A stretch of DNA of 10,035 nucleotides, taken from assembly GCA_002077045.2 (NCBI GenBank), contig KZ111161.1, forward strand, positions 582,703-592,737, read 5' to 3'. The position numbers were made by a program, and so were the translations under genes. The notes below the pieces were generated by a model. The model was not told the origin of the DNA. It was given only the letters and a program-made list of their open reading frames with translations, and ran no database searches. This document shows positions 1 through 7,503 of the stretch, one piece after another. Position 1 is the first letter of the stretch; every line of letters starts with the position of its first letter. Origin of the DNA: Rachicladosporium sp. CCFEE 5018. Its lineage: Eukaryota > Ascomycota > Dothideomycetes > Cladosporiales > Cladosporiaceae.

Positions 1-1606
1 CATTATCAGTAGCGTCCGTCGCAGTTGACGCGATCATCATCGTGTTTTGCATTGATAATTCTTCTGCCTCCTCAACGTCGAGTCGGGGACTAGCACCTAG
101 AGGTTCGGCATTGGGCGATAACGGATCATCAGCACCTCCATGTTCAGTCATCGCAACATCAGCATCTGCAGCAGGCACAGCCACGCTGCCTATGACTCTC
201 ATATCATCTGGCTCATCGAAGAAACTGAAGTCCTCTTCGTCCACCTCGTCTCCACCCAAGTCACCGAAGAGATCTTCGTGTTGACCGACGTAGCCATGTG
301 TCGCGCCCACAGAGGAGGCGATGCTATGTCCACGCGGACGAGGGTCTGCTTGCTCGGCGCCGCCAACATCCTCACCACTACCTCCAGAGCCTGAAGCTTG
401 TGGCGCATCATGTAGCGTACCAGCGGGTTGCGTGACTGGCGTCGATGTTACGTTCGGTGTTTGCTGGCTTTGTTGAAAGCTCGCCATGCCATCTGGCGGG
501 GTCGGGTACAGGAGCCCAACAGCATGAGTCTCAGGCCTCTGCGTCATCTGTGGGCTCAGGAAGTCAAACGCCGCTCCTGCATTGCCACTTGCATCGTAGA
601 CAGCATGTAAAGCAACGTCGTCGTCGGGATGGTTGTCGTTAAGTGGCCGAAGTTCGCGCATGATCGCGTCGTTGAACCACTGCTCGGCGTCACAGAGGGG
701 GTCGTTGTATAACAGTGCGTTGTCGCCTGGCACACCATCAGACAATTCCAAGCCTTGCACATCAGACGAAAGGACAACTTCGTCAGCATAGCTTTGAGTG
801 AAAGTCAAGGCAGCCGGCCACATCATGGCTCCCGAGTCCTCGGTCATCACTTCGATCCAATCCGCCTCCAGCCCAATCTGGATACCCTCTAATGCCAGTG
901 CCTCCCGCACAGCAAATTGCCAGTCCTCACTTGGCACAGCCGGAGAGAGAGTGTTGTCGACGAACTTGAGTACTGCTTGCCTGCCACCAGGTGCGAGCGT
1001 TACATCGATCTCGGGCGAGCTAGCACTGCTAGCAGCGCAGACAGGGTAATATCGTTTATCCGTGGACGACGTGACGCTGACAATGACTATGTGTGCATCG
1101 ACGTCGCTCCAAGCGAGGCTGAGCCTGACTATCGGACCGCTGTTTTCCAGCGAATTGCTCATAAGCCATGTGCAATGCCCGACCGTTGTGCCGCGTCGTG
1201 TCTGCCAGAGGTCGTACGCGATGCCGGCCTCGATCGCGCGAAGCACTTCCTCCTCCACGGTCGCTCCATTCAGGAGCTCAACTTCGGCGGTGTCACCAAG
1301 TGATCCTTCCAGATATAGAGTAAAGCCAAGACTGAGGATCAAGGCTGTGAGACTGGAATCGCATCGACCGAAAAGGCAGAGCTGCATCGAATCAACGAAT
1401 ACCTTCGCTTCAGGGGCGCCGGTAGATGTGCCATACGATAGCGTGCAATGTACTTCCGATGTCCGCAATTGCGCAAGCAGGGCTGGTATGTCATCTTCGT
1501 TGTTCCGGTAGATCTTACTGTTCTCCCTCTCGTACAATGCCACATGTATATCGGGTAGCCCACGTAACTCCTGCACATTGGTCGTGCATTGCTTCAGTAT
1601 ATCCAT
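1..1606 (-). CDS. SSN2: Mediator subunit 13 (Med13/Ssn2), N-terminal part, truncated by window edge
   Basis: Reading the minus strand from the ATG at 1606-1604, the frame stays open for 535 codons to position 2 with no stop, so the gene continues past the left edge. The start reads MDILKQCTTNVQEL, like fungal Med13 N-termini, where a TNV tripeptide follows the first residues. An in-frame TGA at 1624-1622 rules out an upstream in-frame start without an intron. Residues 1-340 are the globular Med13 N-terminal region. A Q/S/P/G-rich low-complexity stretch follows and carries YPTPPDG (367-373). The acidic motif EEDFSFFDEPDD (457-468) is a fungal Med13 hallmark as I know the family. Med13 tethers the CDK8-cyclin C-Med12 kinase module to core Mediator and represses or tunes Pol II transcription in the nucleus. 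The PIWI-like and C-terminal regions lie outside the window. The gene is divergent from Enp2. Family assignment is from recognised motifs, not alignment. Confidence 0.88.
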   Translation of the reverse strand, partial: MDILKQCTTNVQELRGLPDIHVALYERENSKIYRNNEDDIPALLAQLRTSEVHCTLSYGTSTGAPEAKVFVDSMQLCLFGRCDSSLTALILSLGFTLYLEGSLGDTAEVELLNGATVEEEVLRAIEAGIAYDLWQTRRGTTVGHCTWLMSNSLENSGPIVRLSLAWSDVDAHIVIVSVTSSTDKRYYPVCAASSASSPEIDVTLAPGGRQAVLKFVDNTLSPAVPSEDWQFAVREALALEGIQIGLEADWIEVMTEDSGAMMWPAALTFTQSYADEVVLSSDVQGLELSDGVPGDNALLYNDPLCDAEQWFNDAIMRELRPLNDNHPDDDVALHAVYDASGNAGAAFDFLSPQMTQRPETHAVGLLYPTPPDGMASFQQSQQTPNVTSTPVTQPAGTLHDAPQASGSGGSGEDVGGAEQADPRPRGHSIASSVGATHGYVGQHEDLFGDLGGDEVDEEDFSFFDEPDDMRVIGSVAVPAADADVAMTEHGGADDPLSPNAEPLGASPRLDVEEAEELSMQNTMMIASTATDATDN

Positions 1607-1613
1607 GGTAAGA

Positions 1614-1625
1614 CTACTGCTTCAT
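1614..1625 (-). other. Minimal uORF (3 codons) just upstream of Med13 start
   Basis: On the minus strand, ATG AAG CAG TAG reads from 1625 to 1614. Its stop lies 7 nt before the Med13 ATG at 1606. The base at -3 of this ATG is C, a weak initiation context. It matters only if transcription starts upstream of 1625, which the sequence cannot show. If transcribed, it could favour leaky scanning or lower Med13 translation. Confidence 0.35.
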
Positions 1626-1913
1626 TTGGGTGCTCCAGTCGCGTCTCCTGCCGTGCTAAGGGACGAGTCGGTGATGCTCCTTCCTTGTCTCATCGAAGCT
1701 CATGAGGCGGTCGAACTTTATGTGCATTAGGCTACGGAGTATGAGGATCCGAATGATGTTGCTGCACAATGGAACGTTGATTCGTTCAATGTAGGGAGAT
1801 GCTGTTGCAATTAGACCCTGCTGTTGCTGACGAGCTGATCAGGGAACCCTGGACTCGGCAGCACGTCCGCTGTCAAGATCGACACGCTCCGACCCGCCTC
1901 CACAATACGGCAA

Positions 1914-1925
1914 GATAAGCTTATC
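1914..1925. promoter_or_regulatory. GATAAGCTTATC palindrome (paired inverted GATA motifs)
   Basis: This is a perfect 12-bp palindrome, so each strand reads GATAAG. With its flanks, both halves fit the fungal HGATAR core: AGATAA on the plus strand and CGATAA on the minus strand. Fungal GATA factors (AreA/NreB, SreA and light-responsive WC type) bind such sites, and paired sites are often stronger. It lies 90 bp upstream of the Enp2 ATG and about 310 bp upstream of the Med13 ATG. Function is inferred only; a chance HindIII-containing palindrome is possible. Confidence 0.35.
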
Positions 1926-1992
1926 GCTCGGCAAAGATTGAGCCGAGCTGGAAGTCGTCTACATCGAAAAAGTTACAGTGCAGCCTTTCGCC

Positions 1993-2019
1993 ATGAATGT
2001 AGCATATCTCCCACAATGA
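1993..2019 (+). other. 8-codon uORF overlapping the Enp2 start by ATGA, with a nested ATG-TAG
   Basis: An ATG at 1993 with G at -3 opens eight sense codons and ends at TGA 2017-2019. The stop overlaps the Enp2 initiation codon as ATGA (2016-2019). Nested in another frame is ATG TAG at 1997-2002, a start codon followed directly by a stop. Both would lie in the Enp2 leader if transcription starts upstream of 1993. The overlap geometry would permit termination-reinitiation or leaky scanning, but regulation is inference. Confidence 0.4.
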
Positions 2020-4463
2020 AGCTCTCAACAACCTCCCAGATTCCGGTCTATACGATCGCCGGGTCGAATACAGCACGACCTCTCCCAGAATGGCTCGCGC
2101 GGAAACGGAAGCGCTCTCTCAAAAAAGACGCCGAGTATGCAAATCGCGTAGAACTGCTTCAAGACTTCGAGTTCGAGGAAGCCTCATCATGCGTGCGAGT
2201 GAGTCGAGACGGCGACTGGGTTATGAGCACAGGCACATACAAGCCTCAGATACACGTGCACTCCACTGCAAACCTGAGTTTGAGTTTTGCGCGGCATACG
2301 GATACAGTAAATCAGAAGTTCCTGCTGCTTGACGATGGCTATGCCAAGAGTCTGCATTTACAGAGTGATCGGAGTTTGGAATTCCATACGCCTGGTGGCA
2401 TGCATTACAGGACAAGGCTACCAAGGTATGGGCGAGATTTGGTGTATGATCGGCGGAGAGCGGAGGCGCTGGTGCCGAGTGTGGGTGTCGGGAGTGACGG
2501 CATGGGCGAGGTGTATCGGCTGAACCTGGAAGTTGGGAGGTATATGCGCAGCTACGAGGTTGACGTGGGTGGTGACGACTTTGAGTCCATGGGCGGTGGC
2601 GCATTACAAGGTGGCATTCGAGCCGGCGCTGTCAACACGGCCGCCGTGGCGGACGAGTCGCATGGGCTGCTGGCGTTTGGTACGAGTATAGGCACAGTCG
2701 AGTTTTGGGACCCACGGTCGCGACATCGAGTTTCAGTGCTCTCCTCAGCTTACGACCATGGCGACGTGCACGAAGGACGACCTGAAGTCACCGCAGTCAC
2801 GTTCCACAGCTCCGGCCTCCAGCTGGCTACCGGATCGAGTACTGGCATCGTCCACACATATGATATGCGATCGCCTGTGCCTCTACTGAAAAAGGATCAA
2901 GGCTACGGCTTCCCAATCCACACACTCAAGTACCTCCCAGTACCCGGCAGCAGCTCTGGCGAGGAGCGAATAATGTCAGCCGACAAGCGGATCATCAAGC
3001 TCTGGGACGCAGAGACGGGTGTACCATGGACATCAGTCGAGCCCGCAGTAGACATCAACCACGTTGAGCCCGTACCAGGCACTGGCATGCTCCTCACGGC
3101 AAACGAAGGTCGGCAGCAACATATCTTCTTCATCCCGCAACTTGGGCCCGCACCAAAGTGGTGCAGCTTTTTGGACAATATGGTCGAGGAGATGGCGGAA
3201 GACTCCGCGGATCCTGCAGCATACGTCGCTGGTGGCGCCGCCGGACTCAATCCAAGTGCAGGCGCTGTGTACGATAATTACAAATTCTTGTCGTTGCAGC
3301 AGCTTCGTGAGCTGAACCTCGATCACTTGGTTGGCAAGTCTGGTCTGCTTCGACCATACATGCATGGATATTTCATACCGCAGCGACTGTACGAGCAGGC
3401 ACGTCTAATCTCACGACCTGATTTGTTCGAGGAGCAGCGTGCGAAGAGTGTCAGGGAAAAGATCGATAAGGAGAGGGAGAGTCGCATCCGCGGCACGAAG
3501 AAAGTCAGCGTCAAAGTCAATAAGGCTTTGGCTGAGCGCATGACGGCCAAGGATGAAGCGCATGCTAAGCGGAAGGCAGAACGTGCTGCGAGACGTGGCC
3601 AAGATGTCACGGAGCCTGTTGTCGCGGACGCTGAGAACAACGACGTCGACATGCAGGACGAGGATGATGCTGCTGCTGCGACTGTTTCCAACAAAACCAA
3701 GGACTTGATGACAGACGACCGCTTCACGAACCTCTTCCAGGACGAGGACTTCGAGATCGACGAAACCAGCCGCGAGTTCGCCATGCTTAATCCTTCGACA
3801 GTACCAGGCGCTGCACCGATCACAACCTCAACACGCAAGCCCCGCGGCCTAACAGCAGCGGAAGAAGAAGACCTTGCCTCTAATCGCTCCACCGATAGCG
3901 ACAACAGCGACGACGACGATGAGGACGATGCGAACGCCGAAGCCGAAGCCCTCGAAGCCCGCCAGCGATCTCGTGTCGCTACATCTTCTTCCAAGCCCAG
4001 CAAGACGGCAGCAGATGAGGACAAGCGCCGCGTCGGCTCGGTCAGCTACAAGAAATCCGGTCACCAACGGCAAGCCAAGGGCCGGGAGCCGACGATGCAA
4101 GTATCGTCCTCTGGTCGCGATGCTTCGAAGTTCCGTAACGAGCAGAAGTCGAGATCCTTCGGCGACCTGGCAGCTCGTGGGACTGGTAACGGACCGTCGA
4201 GAGACATCAATGGCACAGGACGCTACGGCGGTCGCAGTCGAGGTGGCGATGTGGTAGGGGAGAAGGAAGTCACTTTCGCGCCAGGCAGGAAGGAGGCAGC
4301 TGGCGAGAGAGGCGGCAGAGGCGGGCGGGGCGGTGGGAGAGGAAGAGGTGATAGGGGAGGAAGAGGTGGTGGACGCGGTAGAGGTGATGCAGGGGCAAGA
4401 GGTGGCGGACGAGGGTATGGCGATCGCAGGAGTGCGAGTAACAATGTGTTCAGGCAGATGTAA
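2016..4463 (+). CDS. ENP2: Enp2/NOL10-type WD-repeat nucleolar SSU-processome protein
   Basis: Intronless, 815 aa. The ATG at 2016 is the first in-frame ATG (A at -3); the open frame further upstream offers only non-ATG codons. The N-terminus is typical of the family: PLPEWLARKRKRSLKKDAEY (22-41, basic, NLS-like), then LLQDFEF and TGTYKPQ. A WD-repeat propeller follows, with clear blades ending FW-D near 231 and LWD at 329-331. Next comes the Enp2-specific segment with YMHGYF (448-453), then a highly charged helical stretch (about 470-540). The NUC153-type motif (DLMTDDRF, from 563) and Asp/Glu-rich stretches follow, and an RGG tail fills 765-806 before the ASNNVFRQM terminus. In yeast, Enp2 joins the U3 snoRNP/90S pre-ribosome and is needed for 18S rRNA maturation. 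At 815 aa it is longer than yeast Enp2 and human NOL10 (about 700 aa), mostly through low-complexity C-terminal sequence. It is divergent from Med13 and co-directional with Tfb1. Confidence 0.93.
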   Translation: MKLSTTSQIPVYTIAGSNTARPLPEWLARKRKRSLKKDAEYANRVELLQDFEFEEASSCVRVSRDGDWVMSTGTYKPQIHVHSTANLSLSFARHTDTVNQKFLLLDDGYAKSLHLQSDRSLEFHTPGGMHYRTRLPRYGRDLVYDRRRAEALVPSVGVGSDGMGEVYRLNLEVGRYMRSYEVDVGGDDFESMGGGALQGGIRAGAVNTAAVADESHGLLAFGTSIGTVEFWDPRSRHRVSVLSSAYDHGDVHEGRPEVTAVTFHSSGLQLATGSSTGIVHTYDMRSPVPLLKKDQGYGFPIHTLKYLPVPGSSSGEERIMSADKRIIKLWDAETGVPWTSVEPAVDINHVEPVPGTGMLLTANEGRQQHIFFIPQLGPAPKWCSFLDNMVEEMAEDSADPAAYVAGGAAGLNPSAGAVYDNYKFLSLQQLRELNLDHLVGKSGLLRPYMHGYFIPQRLYEQARLISRPDLFEEQRAKSVREKIDKERESRIRGTKKVSVKVNKALAERMTAKDEAHAKRKAERAARRGQDVTEPVVADAENNDVDMQDEDDAAAATVSNKTKDLMTDDRFTNLFQDEDFEIDETSREFAMLNPSTVPGAAPITTSTRKPRGLTAAEEEDLASNRSTDSDNSDDDDEDDANAEAEALEARQRSRVATSSSKPSKTAADEDKRRVGSVSYKKSGHQRQAKGREPTMQVSSSGRDASKFRNEQKSRSFGDLAARGTGNGPSRDINGTGRYGGRSRGGDVVGEKEVTFAPGRKEAAGERGGRGGRGGGRGRGDRGGRGGGRGRGDAGARGGGRGYGDRRSASNNVFRQM
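4317..4424 (+). repeat. Three tandem 36-nt units coding the RGG tail of Enp2
   Basis: The translated sequence shows RGGRGGGRGRGD at 4317-4352 and again at 4353-4388. A diverged third copy, AGARGGGRGYGD, is at 4389-4424. The codons differ between copies (CGG/AGG/AGA/CGC/CGA for Arg), so the amino-acid pattern is better kept than the DNA. RGG/RG boxes bind RNA and are arginine-methylation substrates in nucleolar proteins such as fibrillarin and nucleolin, which suits a pre-rRNA factor. Confidence 0.8.
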
Positions 4464-4832
4464 GATGGTGGTACGGAGGGAGTTAGAGTGTACGAGTATC
4501 GATCTAAGCCGCTGGTCGCTCCTTCCACGACCTCGCGCTCGACAGTGTCTCTCGTGGGAGTCCCACTGGCTGATCTCCATCGTTGATGGTACACGGATAC
4601 GCGTAGACTCTGGCCACGACACCGCGCAAGGCAGGCTTACAACATACGACCCTAGTCGCATCCGACCACGGACTAAGACCTCGCAAACAACCCTTTCCAC
4701 CACTCAGACCTTTGCAACAAGGCAAGCACGACCAACCTCCACCTCACTGCCCCACCTGCCCTCCGTCCCCGTACACATGCACCAGCCTTACGGTGCATGT
4801 AACCCGCCCCGCACCTCACCGCCCGGCGATCG

Positions 4833-4946
4833 AGTCTAATGGTCTAATGGTTAAGGCACCACTCCCGTGCTTGCACGACCGAATCTCCGAGGCTCGGGTT
4901 CGAGGTAGTTGGAGATTTCTCTCAAGTTCGAATCTTGTGATGTCGC
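4833..4946 (+). tRNA. tRNA-like element, probably a degenerate tRNA (pseudo-tRNA)
   Basis: Positions 4840-4857 (TGGTCTAATGGTTAAGGC) fold as a perfect tRNA D-arm: GTCT at 4842-4845 pairs with AGGC at 4854-4857 (one G-U). They also fit the Pol III A box. Positions 4924-4934 (AAGTTCGAATC) match 9 of 11 B-box bases and form a T-loop closed by CAAG/CTTG. The TGGTTAAGGC D-loop resembles type II tRNAs (Ser/Leu). The 5' and 3' acceptor strands (4833-4839 and 4939-4945) do not pair, and no 7-nt anticodon loop with T33 in a good stem is evident. An 8-bp tandem duplication (TCTAATGG, 4835-4850) breaks the 5' end. TTTT occurs at 5022-5025, 76 nt after the element. Amino-acid identity cannot be assigned. 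An intron-bearing functional tRNA is less likely. Confidence 0.3.
4835..4850 (+). repeat. 8-bp tandem duplication TCTAATGG x2
   Basis: Two perfect adjacent copies lie at 4835-4842 and 4843-4850. The second copy forms part of the D-arm of the tRNA-like element, while the first occupies the place of the acceptor strand. Replication slippage is a plausible origin, and it would explain a lost acceptor stem. Confidence 0.7.
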
Positions 4947-5429
4947 GATCGTGAGCCTCTGCGTGCATGCGGGCTGCTTCAAGTGTGAAAGTCCGAACTG
5001 TGGTGCGCGTGTATGCTTCTCTTTTCCTTTAGCTTAGTCTGTCGTGACGTATATGGTGAGTTGCGCGTACTAACAGCGTCGATGGAACGGCAATGTATCT
5101 GCTGTCAATTTGATACACCCCCTTTTCAGCGTGATGATCGTGTCTCAGCGGAAGCTGGCATTGAGAGGCCGTTACTTGCATAGAATGTATGATGAACAAT
5201 ACGGCGAGGAGGCACAGATGTGTTGCGCTGACAAGCTACGCAAAGCATATTACGTGTAAGTCAGGGTGAACTAGCCATAGTCAATATTCATCGTGGCTTT
5301 AACGTCGCTGAAGTAGTCTGTGTAGCCATATGTGCCTTCCCGTGTGTGGTGATCGAGGCTACCAACGGGCTCCACCATCGAGGATCGTCGGAATAAGAAC
5401 GATCCAGAGCAGGCTACTGGGACGTGAGC

Positions 5430-5443
5430 TACATGTACATGTA
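5430..5443. repeat. 14-bp palindrome TACATGTACATGTA
   Basis: Perfect self-complementary sequence about 135 bp upstream of the Tfb1 start codon, followed by further ATG triplets. It could be a dimeric factor site in the Tfb1 promoter; no specific factor is recognised. Confidence 0.4.
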
Positions 5444-5577
5444 TGTTCATGACCTGCTCATTCCTCTAGGAGATCCCATCTTTGCGCTCGTTCCTGCTTG
5501 CAGTGAACTGAAGTCTGCCACTGACTCGCGAACGCCTTCAATACGCGACCTCCAAATCGTTCCATCGACACACCATC

Positions 5578-7503
5578 ATGTCTTCAACACGCGCAAGTGT
5601 CAACTACAAGAAGCAAGATGGTGTCCTTTCAGTCAGTCACGATGCGAAGTACATCTTCTGGACAGTCTCCACTCCCGGCGCATCACCCACCGTGACTATA
5701 CCGGTGGCGGACGTGACAAACTTGCAGCAGACGCCAGCGACCACGCCGAAGGTCGCGTTGAAAGTCTTCGTTGGGACTGAGAGCTATGTATTCAGCTTCA
5801 CGCACAAGGAGAAAGCTCGACAGGAGCAGGAGACTGTGACGGAGCGGTTACGTGTTGCATTTTCTCATGTGACCAAAACACTACCATCAAAGTCATCGAG
5901 CACTGGGCCTGGTACGCCTTCAGGACCGTCGAATGGCGACACTGGGCAACCTGGTGCACTGGCGATGGCGCGAGCCGTCGGGTCGAAGACAGCTTTTGAT
6001 GATGGCTGGTACGACGACAATAAGCTGCAGTATGATTTTCAGATGCAGGAATCGTTACTCAAGTCTGATCCCGCGCTCAATGCTCGCTTCCACCAAGCGC
6101 GAGCAGATAAGCCAGAGTCGGTCTCGGTTGCGCAATTCAATACCCAGTTCTGGTCTTCAAGACTGCACTTACTCCGTGCACATGCTATAGAAAAGCAGCA
6201 GAAGCAAGGCGAGTACAATGTACTGCCCGAGATCCGCTTCACGCGAAAACCTGGTGAGAAAGACGGCGACCCCGACATCAAGCAGCTGCACATTACGAAA
6301 GAGCAGATCAAGCTCATCTTCAAGCAATACCCTGTGGTACGAGAAGCTTACAATGAGAATGTGCCGAAGCCGCTGAAAGACGTCGAATTCTGGACTCGTT
6401 TCTTCAGCAGCAGACTACTCAAGCAGCTCAAGGGTGAGAAGATCAGCCAGCAAGTTGACCCGCCGGATTCGATTCTGGACAATTATCTAGATCGAGCTGC
6501 GACGGGACCAGCATCAATAGCCCATATTCCGCACTTCATTGACCTGGAGGGCAATGAGCAGAATCACAGTCAACGCAAAGGTAATCGCCCGGACGAGACT
6601 ATGCGACCTGGGAAGGTACCCATTCTGCAAGTGCTCAACAACCTGTCTGAGAAAATGCTGTCACACGTCGCTGCGGAGGACGGCGAGGCTCATGGTCCGA
6701 TTGGTATGGACGAGGAGACGTTCCAGCAACTGCAGCTACGTGATCTTGCGATGGAGGACGTCGACAATCGAGTAGTGCTGCACGTGCGAGAGCAGCAGCG
6801 CGGAAAGGCTGGAGATGATCAGGCTGAGGTCTCGAAGGAAGCCGCACTGTTCGCGCAGCACGATCCGCGAGACGTCCTGTCTACTCTTCAATCCGATCTC
6901 GCTCCTTCGGAAGGCGATCGAGGTCTGGAGAAGGCTGTTGGCTACGATCCAGAGTCTGACACTGAGGATGATGAGGATGAGCAGTCTGCTGGTCGTACGA
7001 ATGGAGCAAGTAACGCTCCTCATGTAGGCGCCAAGCGCGCTCTGACCTCTGCGACTACGTCTCTGTTGTCTTCTGTCCACCAACAGCGCGCTGCCGCGAC
7101 CGCGGACGTCTCCTCCCTCTCCGGCCTGTCGCAGCAAGTCTTCTCATCACTACAGACGACGCACAACACCACTACGGAGTTCCTGCATTACTTCTGGACC
7201 GTCTTCCTGACGTCAGCAGACTCAGCCTCGCGCAGATCGGAGCTAGCAAGTCTTATCGCAACATTAGATAAATCACTCGATCGAATTTCCGCCGTTGGAG
7301 ACGCTGCGGACGCTGAGCGCGAGATTAAGGTCACCGCTATGAAGCAGAGGCTGAAGGAACAGGAGCGCAGGACTGGGAGGAAGGCTCGGTATGATGCCGA
7401 CCTTGTGCCCGGGGGAAGGAAAGTCGTCGATGCTATGATCAAGCCGACTAGGGATGCTGTTGGCAAAGCCGTCGAGGAGTATCGGAAAGACCTCGGAGTG
7501 TGA
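5578..7503 (+). CDS. TFB1: TFIIH core subunit Tfb1/p62
   Basis: Intronless, 641 aa plus TGA, close to yeast Tfb1 (642 aa). The ATG at 5578 has A at -3 and starts directly before the PH-like domain. Residues 1-105 match the p62 N-terminal PH-like fold (KKQDGVL near 11-17). In the family this domain binds acidic segments of activators, TFIIE-alpha and the repair proteins Rad4/XPC and Rad2/XPG. Two BSD domains follow: the first about 138-203 with the FW pair at 191-192 and SSRL after it; the second about 235-290 with FW at 271-272 and SSRL after it. An acidic linker lies at 456-470 (ESDTEDDEDE). The C-terminal helical region contains HYFW (537-540), matching the HFW of human p62, and a basic end. 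As part of core TFIIH it acts in the nucleus in Pol II promoter opening and nucleotide-excision repair. It is co-directional with Enp2 and the MFS gene, but separated from both by long gaps. Confidence 0.94.
   Translation: MSSTRASVNYKKQDGVLSVSHDAKYIFWTVSTPGASPTVTIPVADVTNLQQTPATTPKVALKVFVGTESYVFSFTHKEKARQEQETVTERLRVAFSHVTKTLPSKSSSTGPGTPSGPSNGDTGQPGALAMARAVGSKTAFDDGWYDDNKLQYDFQMQESLLKSDPALNARFHQARADKPESVSVAQFNTQFWSSRLHLLRAHAIEKQQKQGEYNVLPEIRFTRKPGEKDGDPDIKQLHITKEQIKLIFKQYPVVREAYNENVPKPLKDVEFWTRFFSSRLLKQLKGEKISQQVDPPDSILDNYLDRAATGPASIAHIPHFIDLEGNEQNHSQRKGNRPDETMRPGKVPILQVLNNLSEKMLSHVAAEDGEAHGPIGMDEETFQQLQLRDLAMEDVDNRVVLHVREQQRGKAGDDQAEVSKEAALFAQHDPRDVLSTLQSDLAPSEGDRGLEKAVGYDPESDTEDDEDEQSAGRTNGASNAPHVGAKRALTSATTSLLSSVHQQRAAATADVSSLSGLSQQVFSSLQTTHNTTTEFLHYFWTVFLTSADSASRRSELASLIATLDKSLDRISAVGDAADAEREIKVTAMKQRLKEQERRTGRKARYDADLVPGGRKVVDAMIKPTRDAVGKAVEEYRKDLGV

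Larger units (their letters stand above)
1607..2015. promoter_or_regulatory. Divergent intergenic promoter region between Med13 and Enp2
   Basis: This roughly 409 bp stretch separates the two divergent start codons and holds no convincing protein-coding ORF. Both promoters and both 5' leaders must therefore fit here, or overlap the coding regions. No clear TATA box is visible. The recognisable elements are the GATA palindrome at 1914-1925, an 8-bp palindrome CTGATCAG near 1834, and two copies of TGCTGTTGC about 20 nt apart (about 1800-1830). Shared regulation of the two genes is inference. Confidence 0.6.
4464..5577. other. Intergenic region Enp2 to Tfb1
   Basis: About 1.1 kb with no convincing protein-coding gene on either strand. 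It must hold the Enp2 3' UTR and terminator and the Tfb1 promoter and leader. Visible elements are a tRNA-like sequence (about 4833-4946), T-rich stretches at 5020-5030 and 5121-5126, box C/D-like motifs at 5131-5231 and a 14-bp palindrome at 5430-5443. The ORFs here are short and compositionally plain, and none has a recognisable domain. Confidence 0.6.

Noticed and set aside
917..1511. Overlapping plus-strand ORFs of 128-149 codons
   Set aside because: They lie opposite the Med13 frame, which carries recognisable family motifs; the plus frames show none.
1938..2015. In-frame 26-codon N-terminal extension of Enp2
   Set aside because: The extension begins at TTG. The first ATG, at 2016, has a good context and starts just before the conserved region.
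3323..4024. 233-codon minus-strand ORF within Enp2
   Set aside because: Ser/Ala-rich shadow of the GAC/GAG-rich charged region of Enp2; no recognisable domain.
3849..4703. 284-codon minus-strand ORF antisense to the Enp2 C-terminus
   Set aside because: It mirrors the acidic, Ser-rich and RGG-coding biased sequence of Enp2. Its product is low-complexity S/T/P-rich with no domain, while the plus frame is clearly a conserved protein.
5256..5261. GTAAGT as a donor of a 5' UTR intron for Tfb1
   Set aside because: No branch point and acceptor pair stands out at the usual 50-80 nt distance, and the Tfb1 leader is undefined.
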